From: Mugil cephalus
Taxonomy: Eukaryota > Chordata > Actinopteri > Mugiliformes > Mugilidae
NCBI RefSeq assembly: GCF_022458985.1
Contig: NC_061789.1
Location: forward strand, 11,228,357-11,292,356
Length of the DNA stretch: 64,000 nucleotides
Reading direction: 5' to 3'
The position numbers were made by a program, and so were the translations under genes. Of this stretch, positions 15,201 to 30,470 are shown one piece after another. Below the pieces are notes generated by a model, which made no database searches, had not been told where the DNA came from, and was given only the letters and a program-made list of their open reading frames with translations. Position 1 is the stretch's first letter; every line of letters begins with the position of its first letter.

Positions 15201-16428
15201 ATTTATTAATTTTTGTGCTGAATTCGTTTGGAATTTGTATATAAAGTCTAAACACACAACAACACACGACAGACGAAAAAAAATGTTGTTTTTTAACCGC
15301 ATTTTGAATAGCTTTTTTTCTTTTTAATTTTAACATTGGTTGCCATGGTGATTTGTGGGACCCCGCTCCCTAGTCAATACACAAATACACATCAAAATAT
15401 TTTAATGCTACAAAATACAGATGGAGGATCAATCTAGATTAGAAGTGCAGACCCTGAACCCCCAAACATTTTTTTTTTTTTAGTTTTTTAACCTCGGTGT
15501 GTCTTCTTTACAGACCTTTCAATGAATTGCTGATGTGAGAGTGAAGAGCTGTCCAGCACGTCGATGTTACAAGGACCTTCATCTTGTAGCCTGAAATCTG
15601 AAGGACGTGACCTGAACACAGACATGCAGGTTAGAACAAAGTGATTTGTCTCAGTGAAAGTTCAAAAGCAGGTTTGCGTGCAGAAAAACCGAATAGTCAT
15701 GCATTGCAATTATTTTAGTTACTAATGAGAGATTCATTCATTTTACATGAATATTTTTGGCACTTGTTGGCAACTTGTTACAGTTACAGGCCCTCATTTG
15801 CATAATGAAGCCGAAATGTAATTTTTAATAAATGGTGGAAAATGCAAAGGGAACATGAAAAGGAAATGCTCATCAGCCAGTTATAAAATTGATAACTGAA
15901 TGGGACATGAAAAAATTTAGAAAATATTTATTTAACTGATTATTAACCAGTAGGCTACTCATGCTTACTACACGTTGACAACCAGGTCAATGTAGTATTA
16001 CACTGTATATCCTAATATTCAGCCTATTTACTCAAACAAGAAATCGGATATAGCTCAGTGAGAAAGATTTACATATGTGAACGGTATTTTATTAGATTAA
16101 TCGTGATCAAATGCTTTAAATTTTGTGATTTTTTGTGAACTTTGGTTTGCGATTCAGTCACAAGACCACGAATCCCTGCAAAACTGTGCAGGTGGTAAAT
16201 AGATGTAAACAAAAAATAAAAATAAAAAACAAAACAAAAATAAGCATCAAATATGCATCAAACAAAACACTACTACTAATACTTTAAAATAACCTCACAG
16301 ATGTGTGAGTTTCACGTTGAAGCGGGTTTGTGAACTCACCAGCCTCCTCCGTCATCTGGCTGCTGCGCTTCCAGCCCGGCGACGGTGAGACATATCACAA
16401 CAAAGAGACAAACCTTGTTGTGTTCCAT
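12245..16428 (-). CDS. jmjd8: JmjC domain-containing protein 8
   Basis: Single-domain JmjC protein of the endoplasmic reticulum lumen. Exons in minus-strand order: 16428-16340, 15611-15516, 15130-15082, 14478-14382, 14253-14185, 14061-13942, 12720-12653, 12557-12423 and 12325-12245 (TGA). Phases agree and total 267 residues (human about 264). A signal peptide opens the protein (MEHNKVCLFVVICLTVAGLE), then DEGPCNID, RPVILRGLTDNT, RLSTANTYSYKK, DTLYFFGDNNFTEWHGLFEQ, the core HWHGPGYSEVIYGRKRWFLY, and the invariant end VLYFPDRWWHATLNLDTS...FISTFLG. The metal-binding region reads H-W-H at the first site and WWHATLN at the distal His. Its intron 12721-13941 holds a Tc1-like transposon. No lesions seen. 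Confidence 0.95.
12807..13843 (+). mobile_element. degraded Tc1-like DNA transposon inside a jmjd8 intron
   Basis: Inverted repeats of about 25 bp (TATGTTGCCAAAAGCATTCG on the left, CCTTTGGCAACATA closing the right) are bounded by TA, the Tc1/mariner target. The transposase reads along the plus strand, antisense to jmjd8. Recognisable pieces include KFGGRGIMLWGCF near 13314, VTLNASASQEILDNPMLPTL near 13386 and AQSPDLNPTEH-like sequence near 13570-13615. These fall in at least two reading frames, so several small insertions or deletions have broken it and no intact product is possible. About 1.04 kb, as expected for the family once full length is slightly reduced. Confidence 0.85.
14338..14366. 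repeat. short TTAAG tandem repeat
   Basis: Consecutive (TTAAG) units lie in a jmjd8 intron around 14346-14366. Simple repeat, no inferred function. Confidence 0.6.
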
Positions 16429-16700
16429 TCAAAAATCTGCCGTTTGTGACATTTAGCACAGATCGGGAGAAAACAGACTCCGCTTTAGACTAACATGCCG
16501 CACAATCACCAAGCATGAACTGTCCCGATCGCTTCCTGCAAGAGATCCAATCAGAGGACACCACATTAATCCTAGCGGTGCTGCGTTCAAGTTGCATGGG
16601 AACTACGACATATTTCAAAACTTTCAGCAGTCGTCTAGACACACCACAGGCGTAATGCTGCCCCCTTTTCATGCGATTTCTGTTAGTGCTTGATAGTGAT
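16429..16700 (-). promoter_or_regulatory. jmjd8 upstream region
   Basis: Sequence immediately 5' of the jmjd8 start on the minus strand. No TATA box is evident. The start ATG is chosen because it opens a signal peptide and joins in phase to the next exon. Promoter assignment is by position only. Confidence 0.3.
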
Positions 16701-16704
16701 AAAC

Positions 16705-17292
16705 GAGTAAAACGCAGGCTGATATCGGCGAATATCAATCTGATACCGACACTTTGTGTCTGCTTAACTTTAAAGAAGTAGTGCACTTCAAATTTTAGCT
16801 TCATAAAGAATACAAGACGTCAGAGTAATTTATTTATTTATTTTAAACTTAGGTGTATTGAGGAAGTGGCCTCATTTACTATATAGCCACAAAAACAACT
16901 GAAAAAACAAACAGGACACAATCATACAAAATATGTGAAAATGCTGCTTCAAACACTGAGAAGGAATTAAGTAAAATAATAATAACTTATTGTTTAACTA
17001 TTAAGGACTACTATAAAATGAAAACTTGCATCTTAATTCTGATACTGTTCTCTCCTCTTCTGTCCTTCTCGTCTTAAATGCCTCGTGTTCTGTGTTGTGG
17101 TTTGACCTGAGGTGTTTCACAAGGTTTGTTGTGTTGTCACAGCTCAGTAGTTTACTCTCCACTGTTCCTGCCTATATTACCTCGGATGACAGAAGTATCG
17201 AAAGTATCGATATTTTTATTTGAAAATCGATTTTAGCGCATAAAGACATGGTATCGGAAGTGTCGATATTTCAATATCGATCCACACATCAC
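16705..17292. mobile_element. miniature element with ATCGATA-rich ends (probable hAT-like)
   Basis: The left part has GCTGATATCGGCGAATATCA and the right part is dense in TATCGATATTT/AATATCGATCC words, a pattern shared with the element at 19909-20422. No coding capacity. Edges and class are tentative. Confidence 0.35.
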
Positions 17293-17394
17293 TTGCGTTT
17301 ATCCATATTCTGTTGTATGTTTAAACGGAGTGCCGATACTCCGGCATCTACTTCATTTTGTTTCAAGGATATTTCAAACTTTTGCTCTCCTTCC

Positions 17395-17600
17395 CTGCAC
17401 ACAGAGCCACGGAGCAGGGAGTGACCCACTTGCAGGAGATCACAGAGGGTGGGTGGTTCAAACCCCAGCTCCGGCTGCCTACATGTGGACAAGTGCTGAG
17501 GCGAGACACTGTACCTGTTTGAAGGTCATCCACGGTGCGTGTAATGTGAGTGTAGACGTGACTGAGAGATAAACTGTGAATGAGTTTGGATAGAGAGATC
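17395..17600. repeat. interspersed fish repeat fragment
   Basis: The stretch around 17405-17520 ('cacttgcaggagatcacagagg ... ggttcaaaccccagctccggctgcctacatgtggacaagtgctgaggcgagacactg') resembles a dispersed teleost repeat that has a tRNA-like 'GGTTCAAACCCC' box and a 'gacactgaacc' continuation. This is from memory; it could be SINE-derived. Confidence 0.4.
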
Positions 17601-17787
17601 CATTCGTCATTTAAGAGACACAAAACTTGTTTTTTAAGAGATCTATATCTACTTTAAAACCAGTTTTTGAACTGGTTTTAATCTTCGTTATGAGTGTAGA
17701 CTGTGTATATGTACACATGACACTGGTCTACCAACGCAGCATCATCAAGTGACCCTTAAATTTGTTGTTTTATGTTCAGTTCCAGTG

Positions 17788-17882
17788 CAGCATATATATA
17801 CACACACACAGTATATATGTGTATATATATATATATACACACATATATATATATATATATATATACAGTATATATATATTGT
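17788..17882. repeat. TA/CA microsatellite
   Basis: Compound (TA)n, (CA)n and (TATA/GT) runs cover about 95 bp. Likely polymorphic and able to form hairpins. Confidence 0.9.
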
Positions 17883-17944
17883 ATCTTGTTATAATATTTA
17901 TAATTATATTTATAATTAACACAAGCTAGCTTCTCACACATTCA

Positions 17945-19192
17945 GGTGTCGCTTTATTTCACAGAAAAACACAGCAGCAGCAGGGAACTTCCAAATGTTC
18001 TGAAAATAGGATTTAATTAGGATTTGTACCACAGCCAAGCCAAGAGAACAGATATACATCTTACACTGTTAAATTAAGCTACATAACAAACTGGTAGAAA
18101 AATGGACTCCTTATCATAAATCTGACTTCCCTGATTACGTAAGTATGAAGGCGCGTACACGTTTCTTCACTGTCACACGTTCAATTCTGTAAACTTGTAA
18201 AAAATTCACCACAAGTACATACATTCAATATTTATTCGCATGAACACAGAAAACTTCTAACAATAAATCCTTCCCAAAGTCCTTCAGCTGTAAACTGTCA
18301 AACGTCACCGTTCTCTCAAAGAGCCGTGTGCATCTGTTCAGTTTAGTAGCTTCTGCGGAGTCTGGAGTGTGACAACAAAACGCACAGATTTTCAGCTGTT
18401 GTTGAACTTAATTAATTAATTGCCAAGAATAAGCATTAAACAGTGATTGATGATTAAATTTTAAAAGTGACTCATTCTGTGTTGTATTATGAATAGTAAT
18501 AATAGTATTATAAATAAACTATTGGTTACTAATTGGTCATTTAAAGACATAAGACAGAAGCAGGTATTAAACTTGTTAAAGTTGTCTTTTAGATTTAGTT
18601 CTGATTGATTATGTTTAATGTTTACATCGATTAATTAATTGTAATCACTTAAAAGGGGCATTTCTTTATATGTAGTAATTCTTTAATCTAATTTCATAAC
18701 GTCACACGCTTAAAGTTCAGCTCATAGGATAAAATTTTGTCCAGCAGCACTTTATGGTTTGGTTAAAATAAGTTGTTTCATTTACTAGAAGTGCTGCTGG
18801 AGTCTTGGTTTTTCTTCAGTTTCACTTTCTCCTCCATGCACCTTGGTAGCAGCTGAAGTCGCGACAGAAATACAACTTCTTATCCCGTATTGCTCTTTGG
18901 TTTATTAAATTACTATATTCCAATTTTTTTTCACATACACAAGCAATGAAGCGAAACTCGGCTCAGCTCAAGTCTACAAAAAAACATTTAAAAAAATTGC
19001 TATCTTCATTGTTTTTAGCAAATTTAACATTCTGGGTCTACTAAAGCATCCACAACACCTAAGTATGAGCTGGTTATAGGGGAAAGGTATGATTAAGTTA
19101 CTAGAATATTTGCTTGTTTTAGGATAAATAAATCATAAGTAAGTATGAGCCAATCTTTACAGGGATGTTGACTCACAAGTACCTCATTAAAG
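17945..19192 (-). other. 3' flank and probable 3'UTR of the serine protease
   Basis: TTTATT hexamers (AATAAA on the minus strand) at about 17952, 18230 and 18901 are candidate polyadenylation sites. The rest is AT-rich with no protein-like frame. Which site is used cannot be told from sequence. Confidence 0.4.
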
Positions 19193-24607
<5,415 letters not shown>

Positions 24608-24990
24608 GGTGCAAATCTTCAGATCAATGGACGTCCACCACTTTAACTAGTGCCTGAACTGGAGGGCGTGACTCCCCGCGCTAACCTGCCCTCCCGTCTG
24701 GCAGCGTTCCACTACTTCAGTACTTTGCCTACATTTGCAACACCACACACACACACGCCCTTTTTTTTTTTTTTTTTTTCAGAAACAGGCGTAGCTGACC
24801 AGCTGAGCCGGCGACCTGTGTTTACTATGTATGAGCTGCTGCGTTCCTCCTCACGTGACGCGATGGCTTGTTTTTGTTAGACGTGCCTGCGTGATTGAAA
24901 TTATTAGCAGTTCCTGGATGTGACGATTCTCATTTCTAGAGTGTTTCATATACTTCAGAGTGCGCCTTCAGTGCGGTGAGGAATGTACCG
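24608..24990 (-). promoter_or_regulatory. serine protease upstream region
   Basis: Region 5' of the protease start on the minus strand, with a (CA)n run at 24745-24759 and a 21-base T-run at 24760-24780. No TATA box is recognised with confidence. Confidence 0.3.
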
Positions 24991-25330
24991 ACGTACACGG
25001 TGTGGGGAAACCAGGCAACCCAACCGCAAACACATGTCCCAACACAGGAGAGCCAGCTCATCAGGGAACCGCTCAGGGGTCCACCTACACCTGATGGACA
25101 AAGGCCACTCCTTTGGAGATAGCAAACACCAGATTCTAGCCAGAGAAGACTGATTGTTAGAAGGAGGAATAAAGTAAAGAAAGCTGTCTATGTCTGACTG
25201 GAAACCCCCCTTCCCTAAACAGAAGAGGTAGAATTTGAAATTAGTTTACAATGATCCCCCAACTTCTGTCCCCAAGTCTTAAGAAGACGTTTTGGACGCT
25301 CACCGGAGTACCTTCTTCAGTTCAAGGTTG
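24985..25330 (+). mobile_element. Penelope-like retroelement fragment (GIY-YIG endonuclease end), fossil
   Basis: Plus-strand translation of about 25015-25245 gives short blocks matching the C-terminal endonuclease region of fish Penelope-like elements, for instance ETRQPNRKHMSQHRRASSS and GVHLHLMDKGHSF. The following DNA (to about 25330, 'aagacgttttggacgctcaccggag') fits the tail of such elements. Only a 3' piece remains, it is broken in several places, and no other part of the element is seen nearby. Age looks old from divergence. Family assignment is from remembered protein similarity. Confidence 0.6.
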
Positions 25331-25494
25331 CCAAGGTTGTAAAACCTGCCCCCCCCCCACCACCACCACCACCAACTTCCGACAGGTAAGTATCGAGCTG
25401 TTCTTGGCAATTAGCGACAGTAAAGAAACAAGTCAAGCAAGTTTCTTATCGCTTTGTACCCACAACTTCCCACCAGTCTCGTGAAACCTGTCCT

Positions 25495-25775
25495 CAGAGG
25501 TCTACAAACTTTCTGGACGTCACGCGACCTGAACAGACACGCTGTCCCAAAAGACGTTTCAACCACATTCAAGATTCAACATTTCTTTAATGTCAGTTTC
25601 CCTGTATGTTCACGGGCATACAGAAGATGAAAAAAGGAGAAAAGAAAAGGTTTTCTCTCTCTCACTCATAAAAATGTACAGATTAAGAAGCCCCTGACTG
25701 ATGATGACCATTCAGTGGGAAAGAAGTCTGAAAATCTGAACGGAGTCACAAAGATCACAGTCTTTCTAGTTCGTT
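25495..25775. repeat. dispersed repeat, copy 1
   Basis: About 270 bp here is alignable by eye with 26985-27215: shared words include AGACGTTTCAACCACATTCA, 'ttctttaa.gtcaatttccc', 'tgactgatgatgaccattca' and 'ggagtcacaaagatc'. The copies differ at many bases. Resembles a teleost 'ttcaagatttctttaatgtca' repeat; class unknown. Confidence 0.7.
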
Positions 25776-26248
25776 TTTTTTCTTCTCTGGTCCGAGGCTT
25801 TCAGAGAACAGTCGCAGACGTAAAAGGAAAAAGGTTAGAATTGCTAACTATTTGTTTTTAATTTTTTAAGGATGACAGAACATGTTGCAGTCACCTTGAG
25901 TTGCCGAACAGGTCTTCCATGAGACGTAATAATGTTCCATGTACAGATGACTAAGACTAATTATGTGTCATCATTTTTGACTTAAACACAATCACATGGT
26001 AACAAATGAGGCGTTTGTGTCGCCATCAACAGACCAGGGTGATACGAACAAACGCACAGGACAATGAATGAATGATTTTGCGGATCCTGTTTTAATAATC
26101 CAAAAATAAAGCTCAACAATGCGGAAAAACAATGCGGAGTGTTATGTGCGCCGGCCGTCCGCCCTGACCTCCACCTGTTGTGTTGGGAAATGTTAATTCA
26201 CATTCGCCTTGATGACAGGATGCCTTTCAGGAATGGATGTTAAATTTT
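25776..26248. other. intergenic, nothing recognised
   Basis: AT-rich DNA between repeats. No gene, RNA or named repeat is seen. Confidence 0.5.
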
Positions 26249-26349
26249 TGCCAAGCCCTTCCAAAATGTGAAATACTTAATGAGGAAGACGTGCTTTTTT
26301 GCCAAGCCCTTCCAAAACGTTTAATACTTAATGAGGAAGATGTGCTTTT
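26249..26349. repeat. 51-bp tandem duplication
   Basis: Two consecutive units begin TGCCAAGCCCTTCCAAAA at 26249 and 26300 and differ at a few positions (AATGTGAAATAC versus AACGTTTAATAC). A simple ancient local duplication. Confidence 0.85.
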
Positions 26350-26513
26350 GGTTCCTTTATTTTAAAGGAACTGGCGCCAACTGCGTCTTCATTGTTACGG
26401 CCCATCGACCAAAAAAAAATGTTGACTTTCTGGCCACATTTTCTTCCTGGTTCGATAATCCTCTGGCACTCACTCAATACATTCTACTTAAACCTAACTA
26501 GGGCAAATGTGTA

Positions 26514-26537
26514 ATATATATATATATATATATATAC
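26514..26537. repeat. TA microsatellite
   Basis: An uninterrupted (TA)n run of about 12 units. Confidence 0.85.
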
Positions 26538-26904
26538 GCATACATATTTAAAACGGCTGTAAATGCTTTTAAAGAAATGTAATTCCAATTAGATTTTTAT
26601 TTATTGTCTTAAGCAAGTTAGTAAGGTGTGTTTCTTTCATACAATAGAATACCTCCTTCTTCCTGCGCGATCTGGTGTTTCACATCTGAATCTGGCTGCA
26701 GTACAAAGAAAGCAGACAGAAGAATATGGAAAAACAAGTGTGACGCTAAAGGAAACAAAACACACAAAACACCAGAACCAGTTTTAAAAGCCGAAGAGTC
26801 CTAAGTCAGTTAAAGGTCGTGTGCTGCTCCTCCACCATATACGTCCCTCTGTCAAATCTGTGTTTGAGACAGTTATTGTTATATTTTACATTGATTTAAG
26901 TTTC

Positions 26905-27302
26905 GCTTCCAAAAGCAGCAAACTGAGAAGGATTTATAAAAGCTAATGCAGCCCTTTCACACATATTGGCTCAGGTACAGTAAGTATCTACAAGCCTTTT
27001 GGACGAACCACGACCTGGACAGATGTTCTGTCCCCAAGACGTTTCAACCACATTCAAGATTCAAGATTTCTTTAAGGTCAATTTCCCCATATTTTCACGG
27101 CATACAGAAAAACAAAAATGTCACCCTCAGACTGGAGCCTCTGACTGATGATGACCATTCATTGGGAAAGAGATGTAAAAATCCCAAAAAGGAGTCACAA
27201 AGATCTCAGTCTTTCTTTTGCATCCCAAAGCAGTAACGTGAGAAGGATTTATAAAAGCTAATGCCGCCCTTTCACACATGTTGGCTCAGGCATGGTAAGT
27301 AC
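26905..27302. repeat. 75-bp direct repeats flanking dispersed repeat copy 2
   Basis: The block 26907-26985 recurs at 27224-27302 (both contain GAGAAGGATTTATAAAAGCT, 'cctttcacacat.ttggctcagg' and end near 'gtaagta'). The DNA between them, 26985-27215, is the second copy of the 25495 repeat. The arrangement may be a segmental duplication or a repeat with long direct ends. Confidence 0.7.
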
Positions 27303-27604
27303 ACACAAATGACAGCGGTTGTAAACTATGTTTGTGCTATAAGATATGTACTTAAAATGAGATAAGGTGACAATGACATGAATGTCTTTGTATTATTTGC
27401 TATTGATATATAGATTTTATCATAGCAAAACAAACACTGAGTATTTGATGTAAGTAGTACTATTGTTTTTCTTTGTGCCCTGTTTCATTTATGGAAAAGG
27501 TGCTGTGTCTGTTTTTTTTTTCTCTTTTCTTTAGTTAGTCTATATTCGTTCATTTAATATTTATAATTTTTTTGTTTTGTTTTGGAGTGGGGGATGGGGG
27601 GGAG

Positions 27605-27610
27605 GTGTGT

Positions 27611-27641
<31 letters not shown>

Positions 27642-27650
27642 GGGGGGGGG
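27605..27650. repeat. (GT)10 followed by a 26-base G run
   Basis: The GT run leads directly into about 26 consecutive G (27625-27650). Such a run is prone to G-quadruplex formation and to sequencing-length error. Confidence 0.85.
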
Positions 27651-28230
27651 TGAGTAGCCAGACAGGCAGGGTGCATGGGGAGGGGTTGTGGGTGGGTGGG
27701 TAGCTTAGGTTGGGGATACAATAATGTCTCCTTTTACTTTTGCTTCTGCTGATTCTGATTTGTTTATTTCATGTGATATTGTCTTGGTATTTTACTTTTC
27801 AGTATGCATCGATAAAGAAGGGGAAAAATATATACCGGTATATAAAAAAAGAAAACATTTTTGAGATGTCCTTTCTTTGGCGCCATCTGGTGGATACAAC
27901 GAGAATGGCACGTTGAACAAATCAAATCTTGTTTTAGTGTCTTTAATGCAAAGGTGTTCAACGTCTTACAGACCAAAGATCCCCAAACTGATGGAGAGAT
28001 TAAGTAGTGACCCTCTACCTAATATATGTGTTCTATATTAAACTCAGCCTAGTACTGTATAAAAATATACATTATTATTAGTATTATCATTTTGCATTCA
28101 GTATCAAGCTACACATCATTCCTTTACTGAAATATGTGGAGTCATGTTAATGTGTATTTAAAGAATAAAGAATTAAAAAAACATATTTAAAAATGGATCC
28201 CCTATTGAAGACATATATCTTTAACGAACT
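27651..28230. other. intergenic, repeat-like with no gene
   Basis: The part from about 27950 ('caaaggtgttcaacgtcttacagaccaaagatcccc') resembles dispersed fish repeat ends. No coding frame or family assigned. Confidence 0.4.
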
Positions 28231-28257
28231 AGTGGATCACCAGTTTTCAGTCCGTAA

Positions 28258-29195
28258 ACCATGTGCGTCGCCAGACACTTTTTTACCGGGGTACGTGCCC
28301 CGGTAAACACGCGCTGTGCCCCGCTGTAAAATTCCAGATGAAATTTCACGAATGAGTCTATTTTTCAGCATATACAGTTTATGATCACAGAATAATATCC
28401 GAGCCCCCGCGCTATGACTGACGCGTCTAGGAACCGGTGACACTTAGCGCGAAAAATCTAAATAATCTACAAACACTGCTGCGGATCATAGATACGGATG
28501 CGCTGTCAGCGGACAGCCTGGCTGGTTTCTTTAAAAACAAAGGGGACCGAGACGAAGAAGCAGGGAGAAGGAGAAATGTGAATGAGATGGAGAGAGGCAG
28601 GTTTAACTCGTTTTGCACCGAGCCAGATGTTAATGGGAATCACGGACCTGCGATTCAGTAGAGCGATCATTGCACAAGTCAAACTTGACATCGTACCAAA
28701 GATCATTAGATCCATGTCGCATAGTGTGTCTGCAATAGCTTGACTGCTAAAATCGCAGTGTATAGAGGCCATCAATTTATTTAATGCCACCCCCTTTCTC
28801 ACCAATAATTTAACACAGTTTTTGAATACTTCCTCCTGTCTTTTAACATCAAAACCAGAACAATGAACAAAATGGCCTATAGATTATAATAAAATTATTC
28901 CACAGTATTTGCATTATCTAATTAACCAAATTATGAGTGAAAATAGGAACAATGTACATTTATGGTGGTATTACCACGAGTGAACACAATCAAACAGGAA
29001 AACTCCCTTATTGTGAGGCTGTGAGTGCTGTTTTTTTTTTTTTTTTTTTTAATATTGTTGTATTTATAATGCTGTTACAGAGAATCTTTATTTAAACCTC
29101 TTCTAAATGGTGGTGGGGGGCGGGGGTGAGGGGGTGGTCGGGGTGGGGGTCTGTGCCCCTGTAAAGCTGCAGTCCTAGCAACGCCCCTGCTGTAA
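28258..29195. mobile_element. non-autonomous DNA transposon (hAT-like)
   Basis: The left end GTGCGTCGCCAGACACTTTT ... ACCGGGGTACGTGCCCCGG and the right end, reverse-complemented GGGGCGTTGCTAGGACTGCA ... ACAGGGGCACAG, look like imperfect inverted repeats of a known fish hAT-type theme ('gcgttgctagg'). A 74-codon frame at 28437-28661 has no recognised domain. A T-run at 29031-29051 and a G-rich stretch (29109-29150) lie inside. Class is tentative. Confidence 0.45.
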
Positions 29196-29557
29196 ACTTG
29201 ACAAAATAGCAATTATTGTTTCATAACCTGTTTTCAAATAACAATCTATTAATAATAATAACTATCTAAGGTGAACCAAAGTTTGAATCTCGAATAGAGT
29301 AGCTTATATGCTGTTGGATGTGTATCAGATAGTCTTTTCTGAACATGACAATACATTTAAATACCTATAGTTGAGATCATTACTGATCAAATCACACCTT
29401 GAAATTAAGCTAAAATTTCTTTATCAAAAATAAAGAAAACAACGTTACACGTGATTCCGATAAATCCAAATGGTGAAACTATCGCTATAAACGCAGCCCA
29501 TTAAAGTTCGGTGTATTGAAATTAAGATTCACAAATAAGAGTTAATATTTCTTTTGT

Positions 29558-29559
<2 letters not shown>

Positions 29560-29598
<39 letters not shown>
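29560..29598. repeat. TG microsatellite upstream of hsp70
   Basis: A (TG)n run of about 17 units lies some 400 bp upstream of the hsp70 TATA box. Confidence 0.9.
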
Positions 29599-29599
<1 letters not shown>

Positions 29600-29639
29600 T
29601 TCAGTTAAATCGGTATCGGTAGACACGCAATACGATGAC

Positions 29640-30005
29640 CCGAAGTTCTCCGTCCTTTTCTCGTTTTCTCCAGAAAGTTCTGCATCAGTCGAGAAAATTC
29701 TCTTTATTCTGGAAGTTAGCAGAAACAACAGCTGCTCTCATTGGTCAGTTTCGAGAAACTCCAATCAAGCGACAATCTGAACACCGGAACTAGTAATAGT
29801 TTCCGTTAAGCATAAGACTCCGGCCCCCTCAGTCAAGGTCTCCCACTGGTTAGTAATGAGGAAGTGTTTTATTTTGTTAAATATCGAACCGGAAGTAGTA
29901 GCAGGTGTGGACTCTAACTTGACCGTGATGCCGGTGAAGTTTCCAGAAGTAGCTAGAGAGTGCTCTTTCTCAAATATAAAGCGGCTGCTCCGAGAGCAGA
30001 GAGCG
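29640..30005 (+). promoter_or_regulatory. hsp70 promoter: heat-shock elements, CCAAT boxes, TATA
   Basis: Several inverted GAA/TTC pairs with two-base spacing are seen: GAA-AG-TTC at 29673-29680, GAA-AA-TTC at 29693-29700, TTC-TG-GAA at 29707-29714, TTC-GA-GAA at 29750-29757, and a perfect three-unit element GAA-GT-TTC-CA-GAA at 29936-29948. CCAAT motifs occur at 29740-29744 (inverted) and 29761-29765. A TATAAA sits at 29975-29980, about 27 bp downstream of the proximal heat-shock element, so transcription should start near 30005. This is the expected layout for a heat-inducible hsp70; HSF1 binding is inferred. Confidence 0.85.
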
Positions 30006-30060
30006 GAACAGATCAGCGCTCAGCAGAAGATCCAGAGAAGAAGAGGAGGAAGAAGAAGAA

Positions 30061-30132
30061 GATCAGTACTCAGAGGAAGAAGAAGATCAGTACTCAGAGG
30101 AAGAAGAAGATCAGTACTCAGAGGAAGAAGAA
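30061..30132 (+). repeat. three exact copies of a 24-bp unit in the hsp70 5'UTR
   Basis: The unit starting GATCAGTACTCAGAGG and ending in AAGAAGAA occurs at 30061-30084, 30085-30108 and 30109-30132 without a mismatch. It lies in the leader between the inferred transcription start and the splice donor at 30191. Confidence 0.9.
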
Positions 30133-30190
30133 GACGACGACGAAAAGAAGATTAATTCGCTTCATAGCATAGACCAGTCAACACATAACT

Positions 30191-30451
30191 GTAAGTACAA
30201 CCTTCATTTCTGATGGTAGTAGTAGTTTACTCTGAAAGACTCAAACTTATAGAAACACATGACGTTTTTTTTTTAATGTAATAGAAATTGAGAAAAGTTT
30301 GACTGAGTGTTTTTTAATTGTTTTCATCATATGAAAATAGCAGTTTGACTTAATAACACTGAACTAAATAATAACATGAATGAAGTGCCTAATAATGAAT
30401 GAATAACGTGCTGATGTTTAGTTTGTAACGTGTTGTTTAACTGTTTCTCAG
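30191..30451 (+). other. hsp70 5'UTR intron
   Basis: A GTAAGT donor at 30191 and a polypyrimidine tract ending TTTCTCAG at 30451 bound a 261-bp intron in the leader, 19 nt before the ATG. A leader intron with an intact coding exon fits some fish inducible hsp70 genes. Splicing is inferred. Confidence 0.6.
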
Positions 30452-30470
30452 GAAACCGCGTACAGTGAAA

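Noticed and set aside
27605-27650. Assembly gap filler
   Set aside because: It is a natural-looking GT run leading into G; length is uncertain but no N or vector sequence is present.
28437-28661. 74-codon frame possibly from a transposase
   Set aside because: No catalytic or zinc-finger motif is visible, so I list only the surrounding repeat.
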